Positions 42,110 to 49,146 of a stretch of 64,000 bases of DNA are shown one piece after another. The notes beneath the pieces were generated by a model, which had not been told where the DNA came from, did no database searches, and saw only the letters and a program-made list of their open reading frames with translations. Source of the stretch: a virus; the IMG/VR virus record IMGVR_UViG_3300035703_000082, positions 1-64,000 of that record; one strand, written 5' to 3'. A program made the position numbers and the translations under genes. Positions within the stretch are counted from its first letter, which is position 1, and each line of letters opens with the position of its first letter.

Positions 42110-42937
42110 ATGCAAAAAATCTGCACGCAATGCGAAAAATCCCGCCCGCTCCAGCTCTTCCGCCGCTTTTCGGGCCGGAAAAAGATCCTGCGCACAATTT
42201 GCAACGTCTGCGACCCTCCGCGCACGCTCCGGCAGATGACGCCCGCTCAGCGGGTGCAGGAAGTCCACTATGGCCGCGCCAATCCGCTGGTTGTCTCCAG
42301 CATGGCTGCGCTTGAGCGGGCGCAGCGTTACGGGATCGAGGTCTCGGGGCGCAGCGCCCGGGTGCAGGCCGGTCTGCGCCGTCGTGCATGGGAAGCGGCC
42401 ATCCTGGGCCCGCTTGCGCGGGAGATAGCCTGGGCTGAAGCGCTAGATGCCCGCTACGGGCATCAGATGGCCCTCTGGGCCGATCCTGGCCCGCGCCAAG
42501 GGGGTGGCCTACACCCCGACCTTGCAGCGCCTTGGCGGGCCTTTACGCAAGCCTACGCGCATCTTCTGCGGCGCATGTTGGGCGACGCTCGTGCCGAGCT
42601 TGCCCGTGTCGCGCTCGGCACGAGCGAGCTGACTCCCCGTTTTCAGCGGGGGGCTGCGCAGCAGCCCACGGGTCTACGCCCAGGGCGCGGCCCGCGCCCA
42701 CGCAACCCCACGCCAGAGCAGGCAGACCCCTGCACTTACGCCCTGGCCCACGAGATCGGGCGTCTACGACGCCTGTACGCAGCCTGTCAGCCCATCCCGG
42801 GCAGGCGGGCACCCCGCAGCCCCTGGCTGCTGTCCTGGGGGGACACCAGTCCCCCGTCCTCAACGGGGGAGAAAACCTCCCCCAAATTCCCGGGCGCATC
42901 CGCGCCTGACTCAACCCCGAAAGGAAAGCAATCATGA
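42110..42937 (+). CDS. Zinc-finger early protein, 275 aa
   Basis: N-terminal CxxC pair: CTQCEKSRPLQLF, then TICNVCDPP about 25 residues later, as in small zinc-ribbon recruitment proteins. The remainder is Arg/Ala/Pro-rich and helical (LRRRAWEAAILGPLAREIA). The C-terminal segment (SSTGEKTSPKF) is encoded by hairpin copy 6. ATG 42110; upstream start codons only add unlikely low-complexity residues. May bind nucleic acid. Confidence 0.65.
   Translation: MQKICTQCEKSRPLQLFRRFSGRKKILRTICNVCDPPRTLRQMTPAQRVQEVHYGRANPLVVSSMAALERAQRYGIEVSGRSARVQAGLRRRAWEAAILGPLAREIAWAEALDARYGHQMALWADPGPRQGGGLHPDLAAPWRAFTQAYAHLLRRMLGDARAELARVALGTSELTPRFQRGAAQQPTGLRPGRGPRPRNPTPEQADPCTYALAHEIGRLRRLYAACQPIPGRRAPRSPWLLSWGDTSPPSSTGEKTSPKFPGASAPDSTPKGKQS
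42865..42883 (+). repeat. Hairpin repeat, copy 6 (inside a coding end)
   Basis: GGGGGAG AAAAC CTCCCCC, the most divergent loop. It lies in the last 20 codons of the 275-aa gene, 51 bases before the next ATG. Confidence 0.8.
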
Positions 42938-43539
42938 AGACCAAGACCAACTCCTCCCCCTCCGCCAAGCCCACCCGCGCCGACCTCCGTGCTGCGCTCA
43001 CCAGCGCCAGCGATTACACGTTGCGCAGTCTCAGCCGCGTGCACACCCTGTCGGCACTGGCTCCGCTGCTGCTGACGCACCCCTTGGTGCTGCGTACCTA
43101 CCGCACGCTCAGCAGCGCCCTGCCTGCCGGCCAGGGCCCGTGGGTCGACATCAGCCAGACGGCGGACAGTGTGCGGTTCGGTGCGACGCTGTACGAGCTG
43201 GACTCGTTCAAGGACGAGTGCTTGCTGCAGGCTCTGGAGCCCTTCGCGGATGCTGCCGACACCTGGGTGGCGGACTCCACCGACTGGACGTACAGCGCCC
43301 GACCCAACCGGGACTACAGCTTCGTGCAGCGTGTCGAGCTGGACCCGTACCTCTCCCCCATGCCTGCGCCTCTGCGCCGTGCGCTCTTGCGTGCTGGTGA
43401 CTTGGCCCCGCAGGCGTTCGACCTGCGCGTGGTGGTCTGCGCCTACGTGAAGACGGACAGCCCGCTGTGCCGCGTCGTGGTCAAGGGCATCGAGGAGAAG
43501 ATCGTCAGGGAGGAGATCAAGGAGATTGTGTGCGCCTGA
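42934..43539 (+). CDS. Hypothetical early protein, 201 aa
   Basis: ATG overlaps the upstream stop by 4 bases (ATGA). Mixed alpha/beta: SASDYTLRSLSRVHTLSALA, RPNRDYSFVQRVELDPYLSP. No catalytic motif recognised, no TM segment. Function unknown. Confidence 0.65.
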   Translation: MKTKTNSSPSAKPTRADLRAALTSASDYTLRSLSRVHTLSALAPLLLTHPLVLRTYRTLSSALPAGQGPWVDISQTADSVRFGATLYELDSFKDECLLQALEPFADAADTWVADSTDWTYSARPNRDYSFVQRVELDPYLSPMPAPLRRALLRAGDLAPQAFDLRVVVCAYVKTDSPLCRVVVKGIEEKIVREEIKEIVCA

Positions 43540-43555
43540 TCGGCGCGTAGCGTGT

Positions 43556-43574
43556 GGGGGAGAGGTTCTCCCCC
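43556..43574 (+). repeat. Intergenic hairpin repeat, copy 7
   Basis: GGGGGAGA GGT TCTCCCCC. It lies 17 bases after the 201-aa gene and 19 bases before the 24-aa gene start. Confidence 0.85.
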
Positions 43575-43592
43575 GTCTTTGAAGGAGTTGAC

Positions 43593-43667
43593 GTGACCAC
43601 CGACGACAAGCTGCTGCTCGCAGCGTACACGCTCATCGCAGCCCTGCTCATGCTGGGCATCATCTGA
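43593..43667 (+). CDS. Tiny membrane protein, 24 aa
   Basis: GTG start behind AAGGAG; sequence MTTDDKLLLAAYTLIAALLM ends in a single hydrophobic helix. Too short for families. May be a membrane peptide acting on the host; no data. Confidence 0.5.
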   Translation: MTTDDKLLLAAYTLIAALLMLGII

Positions 43668-43686
43668 AACTGAAAGGAGAGAAGCA

Positions 43687-43860
43687 ATGAACGGATACAT
43701 CGCGTTTTACAAGGGCCGACAGATCGAGGTCCGTGCCGATACTGCCTACGAGGCGCAGCAGAAGGCAGCCGCCCTGTTCAAGGCACGCAAGTCCTACGAG
43801 GTCACCGTAGTCCTGGCCGAGAAGGACGGCCAGCAAGCGGTGCACAACCCGTCGTTCTGA
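43687..43860 (+). CDS. Small early protein, 57 aa
   Basis: Starts behind GAAAGGAGAGAAGC, the strong leader that recurs in this block. Contains GYIAFYKGRQIEVRADTAYE, a small beta-alpha protein. Function unknown. Confidence 0.65.
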   Translation: MNGYIAFYKGRQIEVRADTAYEAQQKAAALFKARKSYEVTVVLAEKDGQQAVHNPSF

Positions 43861-43873
43861 AAGGAGAGAAGAC

Positions 43874-43975
43874 ATGCCATCCTGGCACCAACTCAAGGCA
43901 GGGCTTCCCAAGCTCAGCCACCCTACGCAGTGGTCGAGCTACAACCCGACCCGCCCGACGGGCCCGAAGGACTGA
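43874..43975 (+). CDS. Tiny protein, 33 aa
   Basis: Starts after AAGGAGAGAAGAC. Sequence MPSWHQLKAGLPKLSHPTQW then a Pro/Thr-rich end. Its stop is 1 base from the next start. Short, but its ribosome site is strong. Confidence 0.5.
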   Translation: MPSWHQLKAGLPKLSHPTQWSSYNPTRPTGPKD

Positions 43976-43976
43976 C

Positions 43977-44261
43977 ATGACCGCCAAGACCCAACCCATC
44001 ACCAGCATCGACTACGCAGGGCGTACCTGCGCCTTGCGCACCTCCGGCGGCACCGCCGTCGGCCAGGGCTTCGTTGCGCTGTCCCACAGGGGCGAGCGCT
44101 GGGTGATCACCGGGGGCCGTGCTCCCCACAAGGAGAGCAGCAGCGGCAAGGTGTGGGCCATGCCCTACCCGGGCGGCTACCCCGAGTCCGAGTTCTTCCC
44201 CGGGGTCTTCGACCTCGTGTGGGTGCCATCAACGCCCGCCAAGACCCAGGCCCACGCCTGA
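43977..44261 (+). CDS. Hypothetical early protein, 94 aa
   Basis: Compact beta protein: MTAKTQPITSIDYAGRTCAL, then SHRGERWVITGGRAPHKE. Ends before hairpin copy 8. No known family recognised. Confidence 0.6.
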   Translation: MTAKTQPITSIDYAGRTCALRTSGGTAVGQGFVALSHRGERWVITGGRAPHKESSSGKVWAMPYPGGYPESEFFPGVFDLVWVPSTPAKTQAHA

Positions 44262-44270
44262 TACCAACCC

Positions 44271-44289
44271 GGGGGAGAAGTTCTCCCCC
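44271..44289 (+). repeat. Intergenic hairpin repeat, copy 8
   Basis: GGGGGAGAA G TTCTCCCCC, perfect 9-base arms, preceded by GATACCAACCC as in copy 10. A second hairpin (44301-44319) follows. Confidence 0.85.
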
Positions 44290-44300
44290 ATCAACCCGTC

Positions 44301-44319
44301 GCCGCTGCGGCCCAGCGGC
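44301..44319 (+). other. Companion hairpin behind copy 8
   Basis: GCCGCTG, loop CGGCC, CAGCGGC. The equivalent hairpin at 44,871-44,889 differs by a G-C to C-G swap, so the pairing is retained. A third hairpin, GCCCTGC AAC GCAGGGC, follows at about 44,325-44,341. Confidence 0.6.
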
Positions 44320-44360
44320 AGCTTGCCCTGCAACGCAGGGCGTTCCAAGGAGAGAGCATC

Positions 44361-44771
44361 ATGTTCGACATCAACACCGCCATCAACACCGCCATCGCTG
44401 CCGCCGTGGCCGAGGCCACCAAGCCCCTGATCGAGCGCATCGCTACGCTGGAGGCGCAGCTCGCGCAGGCTACGCCTGCTCCGCAGGTGGGGGAGGCGGT
44501 GTCCGCCTACCTCGACAACGCCGAGTCCTTCTGGCACCGCATCGAGTGCTTCGTGCAGACGCGCACGGCGGACGCCGTGGACAAAGCGGTGGCCGATGCC
44601 ATCGACGCCCATCTGGAGGACGCCGGTCACCTCGACGAGGACGACATCGACACCAAGATCGAAGAGGCCATCGAGCGCCACGAGGAGAACAATACGCACG
44701 GCGACAACGACGACATCGAGGAGATCGTCCAGAGGCTGCTGAACAGCGCAAGCATCAGCATCACCGTCTGA
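44361..44771 (+). CDS. Acidic coiled-coil protein, 136 aa
   Basis: N-terminal helix INTAINTAIAAAVAEATKPL and a long acidic C-terminus (DEDDIDTKIEEAIERHEENN). Start has AAGGAGAGAGC. No enzyme motif; may be a protein-binding or DNA-mimic type early protein, but that is speculation. Confidence 0.65.
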   Translation: MFDINTAINTAIAAAVAEATKPLIERIATLEAQLAQATPAPQVGEAVSAYLDNAESFWHRIECFVQTRTADAVDKAVADAIDAHLEDAGHLDEDDIDTKIEEAIERHEENNTHGDNDDIEEIVQRLLNSASISITV

Positions 44772-44803
44772 CCTGCTCACGCAGGTCCAGGAACCCCTTC
44801 CCA

Positions 44804-44838
44804 CAGGTTCGGGAACCTGATATAGTCAAACCTTTGAC
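44804..44838 (+). promoter_or_regulatory. Palindrome and TATAGT region with operator-like repeat
   Basis: Perfect palindrome CAGGTTC GG GAACCTG (44804-44819), then TATAGT (44821-44826) and GTCAAA CC TTTGAC (44825-44838). TATAGT could be a -10 box, though no -35 is clear. The second repeat matches the sites at 41,714 and 47,316. It precedes hairpin copy 9 and the DUF932 gene. Confidence 0.45.
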
Positions 44839-44844
44839 AGACCC

Positions 44845-44863
44845 GGGGGAGACTTTCTCCCCC
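44845..44863 (+). repeat. Intergenic hairpin repeat, copy 9
   Basis: GGGGGAGA CTT TCTCCCCC. Followed by the covarying companion hairpin at 44,871-44,889 and AAGGAGAG before the DUF932 gene. Confidence 0.85.
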
Positions 44864-44870
44864 ACCCGTC

Positions 44871-44889
44871 GCCCCTGCGGTCCAGGGGC
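44871..44889 (+). other. Companion hairpin behind copy 9
   Basis: GCCCCTG, loop CGGTC, CAGGGGC. Same length and loop as at 44,301-44,319, but with compensating base changes in the stem. That supports an RNA structure in the leader of the DUF932 gene. Confidence 0.6.
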
Positions 44890-44921
44890 ACGCATGCTGC
44901 ACCGCAGCAAGGAGAGAAGCA

Positions 44922-45914
44922 ATGGCTCACGAAATCATGATCAAGAACGGTGTCGCTCAGTACGCCTCCACTCAACGCGAGTGGCACGGGCTGGGGGCAC
45001 TCATGCAGCCCAACCAGCCCATCGAAACTTGGGCGCGAGACGCAGGCATGGACTACAAGGTCCAGCGTGCCTACCCCCGCTACGCGGTGGAGCGCATCGA
45101 GCCCGACGCCGTGTACATCCCCGCGCACAAGCTGCGCCAAGTCGACGACAAGGTCGTGCTCTTCCGCTCGGACACCCACGCTCCCCTGGGCGTGGTCAGC
45201 GACGGCTACAAGGTCGTGCAGCCGAGGGAAGTCCTCGACTTCTTCCGCGAGTGGGCCGAGGCCGGCGGACTCACCATCGAGTCGGCAGGCGTGCTGTTCG
45301 GGGGCAAGCGCTACTTCGCAACTGCGAAGCTCGCAGACGGTGTCTGCGTGGACGGGTCCAAGGACAAGCTCGTGCCCTACGCGCTGCTGTCGACCTCTGC
45401 CGATGGCTCGCTGGCTACCGAGGGTCGCTGGACGACGGTGCGTGTGGTGTGCAACAACACCCTGCGCATGGCCCGGGAGGGGGCTACTGCCTTCCGCGTG
45501 ACGCATCGCTCGGAGTGGAAGCCCGAGAAGTTCCAGGCCGTCATCGAGCAGGCGCAAGCCGAGTTCGGCACGTTCATGGAGACGACGCGCAAGCTCGCCG
45601 CCATCCGGGTCGAGTCCAAGCTGGCCGAGGAGATGACCGTGGCGCTCTTCAAGAAGGGCACCGAGACCGATGCCGACAAGGTGCGCGAGTCCCGTGGCTT
45701 CGCCTCTGTCATGTCCCTGTTCGCCGGGGCCGGCAAGGGTGCGATGCTGGAGACATCGCGCGGTACGGCCTGGGGCTGGCTGAACGCCGTCACGGAGCAC
45801 GTTGACCACCATGTCCGCGCACGCTCGGACGAGAACCGCACCGCCTCGGCCCTCTGGGGCCCGGGCGACGCCCTGAAGCAGCAGGCTGTGGAGATTGCCC
45901 TGGCTGCGGCGTGA
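44922..45914 (+). CDS. DUF932/TIGR03299 phage-plasmid protein, 330 aa
   Basis: N-terminal WHGLGALMQPNQPIETWARD, then the family core GDGYKVVQPREVLDF-type segment and ESAGVLFGGKRYFATAKLAD, VRVVCNNTLRMA. This matches a widespread phage/plasmid family without a firm function. Full length. Start behind AAGGAGAGAAGC after hairpin copy 9. Confidence 0.85.
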   Translation: MAHEIMIKNGVAQYASTQREWHGLGALMQPNQPIETWARDAGMDYKVQRAYPRYAVERIEPDAVYIPAHKLRQVDDKVVLFRSDTHAPLGVVSDGYKVVQPREVLDFFREWAEAGGLTIESAGVLFGGKRYFATAKLADGVCVDGSKDKLVPYALLSTSADGSLATEGRWTTVRVVCNNTLRMAREGATAFRVTHRSEWKPEKFQAVIEQAQAEFGTFMETTRKLAAIRVESKLAEEMTVALFKKGTETDADKVRESRGFASVMSLFAGAGKGAMLETSRGTAWGWLNAVTEHVDHHVRARSDENRTASALWGPGDALKQQAVEIALAAA

Positions 45915-45983
45915 GCCGCTGCGCACGCGCAGCACAACCCGGGGGCTACGGCCCCCTTTTTCATCCCTGAAAGGAGCATCACC

Positions 45984-46286
45984 ATGAACACCCAGTCCAC
46001 CATCCTGACCTCCGCCGTCGACCGGCTGGCCGACATCAAGGCGCAGATCGCTGCGCTCCAGGCCGAGGAGGCCGAGCTGAAGCAGTTCCTCATCGACTCG
46101 GGCGAGCCCGTGATCACGGGCAGCAAGCACCGCGCCACCGTGTCCCTGTGCGACGGGCGGGCCGTCACCGACTGGTGCGCCATCGCCATGCGCTTCGAGC
46201 CCTCGCGCCAGCTCATCACCGCCCACACCAAGGTGGGCGAGCCGTTCCACACCGTGCGCCTGTCGGCACACAAGACCAGCAAGTGA
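45984..46286 (+). CDS. Hypothetical early protein, 100 aa
   Basis: Coiled-coil N-terminus (AVDRLADIKAQIAALQAEEA) and a C-terminal beta part (VSLCDGRAVTDWCAIAMRF). Small phage protein type seen beside DUF932 genes. Function unknown. Confidence 0.6.
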   Translation: MNTQSTILTSAVDRLADIKAQIAALQAEEAELKQFLIDSGEPVITGSKHRATVSLCDGRAVTDWCAIAMRFEPSRQLITAHTKVGEPFHTVRLSAHKTSK

Positions 46287-46299
46287 AAGGAGAAGCAGC

Positions 46300-46533
46300 A
46301 TGTACATCGACCGCGACCGAGTGACCTACCTCGACATTGACCGTGACGAAGACGGGCGCTACCCACGCCCTTCATCCTGGCAGACCTTCACATGCAGGAA
46401 GTGTGGCGAGCCCGCCACTGCCGACTGGCAAGACACCGGCATCGGTGCCTACGAGTACTGGGGTGCCAAGGGTGTGGACAAGCGCATGGAGCTGCTGAGC
46501 GACTGCTGCGGCGCAGAGGTCTACGAAGACTGA
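46300..46533 (+). CDS. Zinc-ribbon early protein, 77 aa
   Basis: Contains TCRKCGEPA and later SDCCGAEV, a plausible four-Cys zinc ribbon. Start behind AAAGGAGAAGC. Small DNA- or RNA-associated protein is possible; no named domain. Confidence 0.6.
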   Translation: MYIDRDRVTYLDIDRDEDGRYPRPSSWQTFTCRKCGEPATADWQDTGIGAYEYWGAKGVDKRMELLSDCCGAEVYED

Positions 46534-46552
46534 TACCGACTGATACCAACCC

Positions 46553-46571
46553 GGGGGAGACTTTCTCCCCC
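46553..46571 (+). repeat. Intergenic hairpin repeat, copy 10
   Basis: GGGGGAGA CTT TCTCCCCC, identical to copy 9. Sits 21 bases before the 234-aa gene start. Last copy found; none seen to the right. Confidence 0.85.
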
Positions 46572-46591
46572 ACAACCTGAAGGAGAGCGCA

Positions 46592-47296
46592 ATGCTGAAC
46601 ATCGACACCAACGCCAAGACCGTCAAGGGTCAGAAGTACGGCTACATGACGGGCGTCCTGTACCTGTCGCCCTACACCAAGTCCGGGCGCAACGTGTGCC
46701 CCCTGGCCCACAAGGCCGAGTGCCACGTGCCGTGCCTCGACACCGCCGGTCGGGGCGCATTCACCAACGTGCAGGACGCACGCATCGCCAAGACCCACCT
46801 GTTCTTCGACGACCGCGACGCCTTCATGGACCGCTTCGTGCGCGACGTCCTGCGCCTGGAGCGCATGGCCCTGGCCCGTGGCCTCATCCCCGTGTGCCGC
46901 CCCAACGGCACCTCGGACATCAAGTGGGAGAACGTCAGCTTCGACTTCAACGGGCATCACTACGCCAACATCTTCGAGATGTTCCCCTTCATGCAGTTCT
47001 ACGACTACACGAAGACTCCCGGGCGTAACGTCTCCCACATCCACAACTACGACCTGACTTTCAGCTACTCCGGCACCGACCCCTTCCGCCCCTACGTGCG
47101 CAACGCGATGGAGCAGGGCATGCGCATCGCTGTGGTCTTCCGCTCCCGTGGCGACATCCCCGAGACCTTCCTGGGTATGGAGTGCGTGGACGGGGACGAT
47201 AGTGACCTGCGCTTCCTCGACCCGCAGGGTGTAGTCGTGGCGCTCTACGCCAAGGGACGCGCACGCCTGGATGCGTCAGGCTTCGTGGTGGGGTAG
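46592..47296 (+). CDS. GP88/DUF7227-like early protein, 234 aa
   Basis: Cys-rich N-terminal third (RNVCPLAHKAECHVPC) then TAGRGAFTNVQDARIAKT and VCRPNGTSDIKWENVSF. This combination is typical of the gene-88-like family of phages. Function is not established; the Cys pattern suggests metal binding. Family name given from memory, so moderate certainty. Confidence 0.65.
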   Translation: MLNIDTNAKTVKGQKYGYMTGVLYLSPYTKSGRNVCPLAHKAECHVPCLDTAGRGAFTNVQDARIAKTHLFFDDRDAFMDRFVRDVLRLERMALARGLIPVCRPNGTSDIKWENVSFDFNGHHYANIFEMFPFMQFYDYTKTPGRNVSHIHNYDLTFSYSGTDPFRPYVRNAMEQGMRIAVVFRSRGDIPETFLGMECVDGDDSDLRFLDPQGVVVALYAKGRARLDASGFVVG

Positions 47297-47315
47297 AGGA
47301 ACAGTCATCAGTCAA

Positions 47316-47329
47316 GTCAAAAGCTTGAC
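47316..47329. promoter_or_regulatory. GTCAA-N4-TTGAC operator-like repeat on a -35 box
   Basis: GTCAA AAGC TTGAC. The right arm is the -35 box TTGACG of the promoter at 47,325-47,353, so a bound protein would block it. Confidence 0.5.
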
Positions 47330-47353
47330 GCACAGATCGGGCTCGCATACACT
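47325..47353 (+). promoter_or_regulatory. Candidate sigma70 promoter
   Basis: TTGACG (47325-47330), 17-base spacer, TACACT (47348-47353). Predicted start near 47,360, about 70 bases before the 90-aa gene. Confidence 0.6.
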
Positions 47354-47429
47354 GCGGGCTCCTGTGGAGCAGCCACGCATCAACCTCTACAAGTCCTTGC
47401 TGCTCAAGGGCTTGCGTGTCGGAGTACAC

Positions 47430-47702
47430 ATGTTCCAGATTGTTTCGGGCGTTCCGCTGCCCCCCGCCGCTCGTGGCCGTCGTGCCGTCGAGCTGCCGCT
47501 CGCCCAGATGAACGCGGGCGACTCGTTCCTGATTCCCTTCGTGCCGGCGGGCGATGACGGCAAGAAGACCCTGGAGTCGTGGCGGCGCAAGGTGCTGGCT
47601 GCCAAGAAGAAGATCCAGAAGGAACACCCCGAGGCGGCGTACCGCACGGCGGTCGTCAACGACGAGCACGGCCAAGGCCTGCGCGTCTGGTGCACTGCCT
47701 GA
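47430..47702 (+). CDS. Hypothetical early protein, 90 aa
   Basis: Start at ATG 47430 (MFQIVSGVPLPPAARGRRAV) because it is the first Met after the promoter, though no strong SD is seen. Contains AGDSFLIPFVPAGDDGKKTL. Stands alone between a promoter and a terminator, so it is likely a single-gene unit. Confidence 0.65.
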   Translation: MFQIVSGVPLPPAARGRRAVELPLAQMNAGDSFLIPFVPAGDDGKKTLESWRRKVLAAKKKIQKEHPEAAYRTAVVNDEHGQGLRVWCTA

Positions 47703-47723
47703 CGCTACCGCGCTGCATCACTC

Positions 47724-47750
47724 AACGCTCTGCAAACGCAGGGCGTTTTT
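47724..47750 (+). terminator. Rho-independent terminator
   Basis: Stem AACGCTCTGC with GCAGGGCGTT (one G-U pair), loop AAAC, then TTT. About 22 bases after the 90-aa gene. Closes the monocistronic unit. Confidence 0.75.
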
Positions 47751-47787
47751 ATTGGCTCGGCGCTTTGCGCCGCACAGGAGAGTACGC

Positions 47788-47988
47788 ATGAACGAAGCAA
47801 AAACCATGAAGGGTAGCAACACCCTAATTTTGTGCATGGCTGAAATGAAGGTGGCCTTGCAGGAATACATCGACACACGCCTCGGTGAGCATGCGCCGCG
47901 AGTAGTACACATTAAACTCTTCAACACAGCCGACTGGACATTTGCCGTCGAGCTGACAGATCGGCGTGAGCCCAAGGAGGCGGTATGA
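47788..47988 (+). CDS. Small accessory protein, 66 aa
   Basis: Start at ATG 47788 after CAGGAGAG. Sequence MNEAKTMKGSNTLILCMAEM, then IKLFNTADWTFAVEL. Small alpha/beta, no family named. Overlaps the next start by 4 bases. Confidence 0.6.
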   Translation: MNEAKTMKGSNTLILCMAEMKVALQEYIDTRLGEHAPRVVHIKLFNTADWTFAVELTDRREPKEAV

Positions 47989-48296
47989 CCAAGCACACAC
48001 CGGGACCGTGGACGCTGTACGGGCCTATGGGTACCGGGCATTTGCGCGGAGAAGAACCTTGGTTTTATGTTGGCGCCGACACGACGCTACATCTACAAGT
48101 GGTGGCGTGCCCTGATGGGTATGTGATCGGTGAGAACGCTGCCAATGCACGCCTGATTGCCGCCGCGCCGGATTTGTTGGACGTTCTGCTGCGTGCCAAA
48201 GACATCATCGAGGCACTCGACGGAACATCGACGGAAAACGAGAAGTTGGTGGACGACTATCGCGCAGTCCTTGCCAAGGTAGAAGGAACGAAATGA
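47985..48296 (+). CDS. Phage accessory protein (HTPGPWT family), 103 aa
   Basis: MTKHTPGPWTLYGPM near the start and NARLIAAAPDLLDVLLRAKD in the centre are typical of a widespread small phage protein seen in accessory clusters. ATGA coupled to neighbours. Function unknown. Confidence 0.75.
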   Translation: MTKHTPGPWTLYGPMGTGHLRGEEPWFYVGADTTLHLQVVACPDGYVIGENAANARLIAAAPDLLDVLLRAKDIIEALDGTSTENEKLVDDYRAVLAKVEGTK

Positions 48297-48520
48297 CAAC
48301 CCACGACCCCGTCAACCATCCCAAGCACTACACCGAGCACCCATCAGGTGTCGAGTGCATACAGATCACCGAGCACATGGGCTTCTGCCTGGGTAACGCC
48401 ATCAAGTACATCTGGCGTGCCGACCTCAAGGGCGATGCCATCGAGGATCTTCAGAAGGCGGTGTGGTATATCGAGAGGGAGATCAAGCGCCGTAAAGCGG
48501 CGTCGGGAGACGCCGAATGA
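48293..48520 (+). CDS. DUF3310 protein, 75 aa
   Basis: HPKHYTEHPSGVECIQITEH and then LGNAIKYIWRADLKGDAIED define DUF3310 (SaV-like), usual in phage nucleotide-metabolism or accessory clusters. Soluble. Overlaps the next ORF by ATGA. Confidence 0.85.
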   Translation: MTTHDPVNHPKHYTEHPSGVECIQITEHMGFCLGNAIKYIWRADLKGDAIEDLQKAVWYIEREIKRRKAASGDAE

Positions 48521-48669
48521 ACACCAAGATGCTTCGCAAGGCCCGGGCTCTCTGGGCCACGGGTAACCGACGCCTAGACCGAAGGAACCAGCTTGCCTGG
48601 GTCCGCGCAGTTCGTCGGCTTGGCGACAGGTGGCTGCTGGCGCAACATGTGGAAAGGAAGGAGCCATGA
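48517..48669 (+). CDS. Tiny basic protein, 50 aa
   Basis: MNTKMLRKARALWATGNRRL then RRNQLAWVRAVRRLGDRW. Very basic helical peptide; starts with ATGA on the DUF3310 stop and ends with ATGA on the next gene. Possibly nucleic-acid binding. Confidence 0.55.
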   Translation: MNTKMLRKARALWATGNRRLDRRNQLAWVRAVRRLGDRWLLAQHVERKEP

Positions 48670-48905
48670 GCGGCGGGTATTTCGACTACGTTCAAGACCG
48701 CATGTTTCGCGCTGCTGACAGGTTGGCATCTCTCATTGAGACTGATGACCAATACAGCAAGGAGACGCTCGCAGAATTCGGCAAAGCCCTCGCTACGCTT
48801 CGCGCTGCAGCAATCTATCTGCAGAGGATTGACTGGCTTGTCTCCGGCGACGACGGCGAAGAGACGTTTCATCAACGACTGAAGGAAGACCTGAAAAATG
48901 ACTGA
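48666..48905 (+). CDS. Small accessory protein, 79 aa
   Basis: ATG at 48666 (MSGGYFDYVQDRMFRAADRL) is preferred to an upstream Met because of the ATGA overlap. GGYFDYxQ is a recurring start in phage accessory proteins. Function unknown. Confidence 0.65.
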   Translation: MSGGYFDYVQDRMFRAADRLASLIETDDQYSKETLAEFGKALATLRAAAIYLQRIDWLVSGDDGEETFHQRLKEDLKND

Positions 48906-49146
48906 CAAATACGAAGACGTCGTTTTCGACGACGGCACCGAGCCCACGGTATGGGCACGGTCTGGGCAACGGGCGCTGGGCACGGACCAACAGGGGCGCT
49001 ACCCCGAGGCGGCGGAAGCCGCTACCGACATCGGCCAGGACGATGACCTGACCTCGTTCGACTGGGCTGCGCTGATCATCATCGGCACCGTGGCTGCCGT
49101 CACGGTAGTAGCCGGCGCTCTGGCGCTGTTGGGAGGTGGGGTATGA
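48898..49146 (+). CDS. Small membrane protein, 82 aa
   Basis: Acidic N-terminus and a single C-terminal TM helix (FDWAALIIIGTVAAVTVVAG). Overlaps both neighbours. Likely inner membrane, N-terminus cytosolic. Function unknown. Confidence 0.65.
   Translation: MTDKYEDVVFDDGTEPTVWARSGQRALGTDQQGRYPEAAEAATDIGQDDDLTSFDWAALIIIGTVAAVTVVAGALALLGGGV

Larger units (their letters stand above)
47297..47429. other. Intergenic promoter region
   Basis: No gene. Holds the TTGACG promoter (47,325-47,353), the GTCAA repeat and a GTGGAGCAGCCACG stem. The 47,430 gene starts right after. Confidence 0.5.

Noticed and set aside
44153-45805. 550-codon plus-strand frame
   Set aside because: Runs across two hairpins and the DUF932 gene in another frame, and is Arg/His/Gly-rich.
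40345-46571. Hairpin copies as rho-independent terminators or a CRISPR array
   Set aside because: No U-tract follows, and spacing is irregular with genes in between, so neither model fits.
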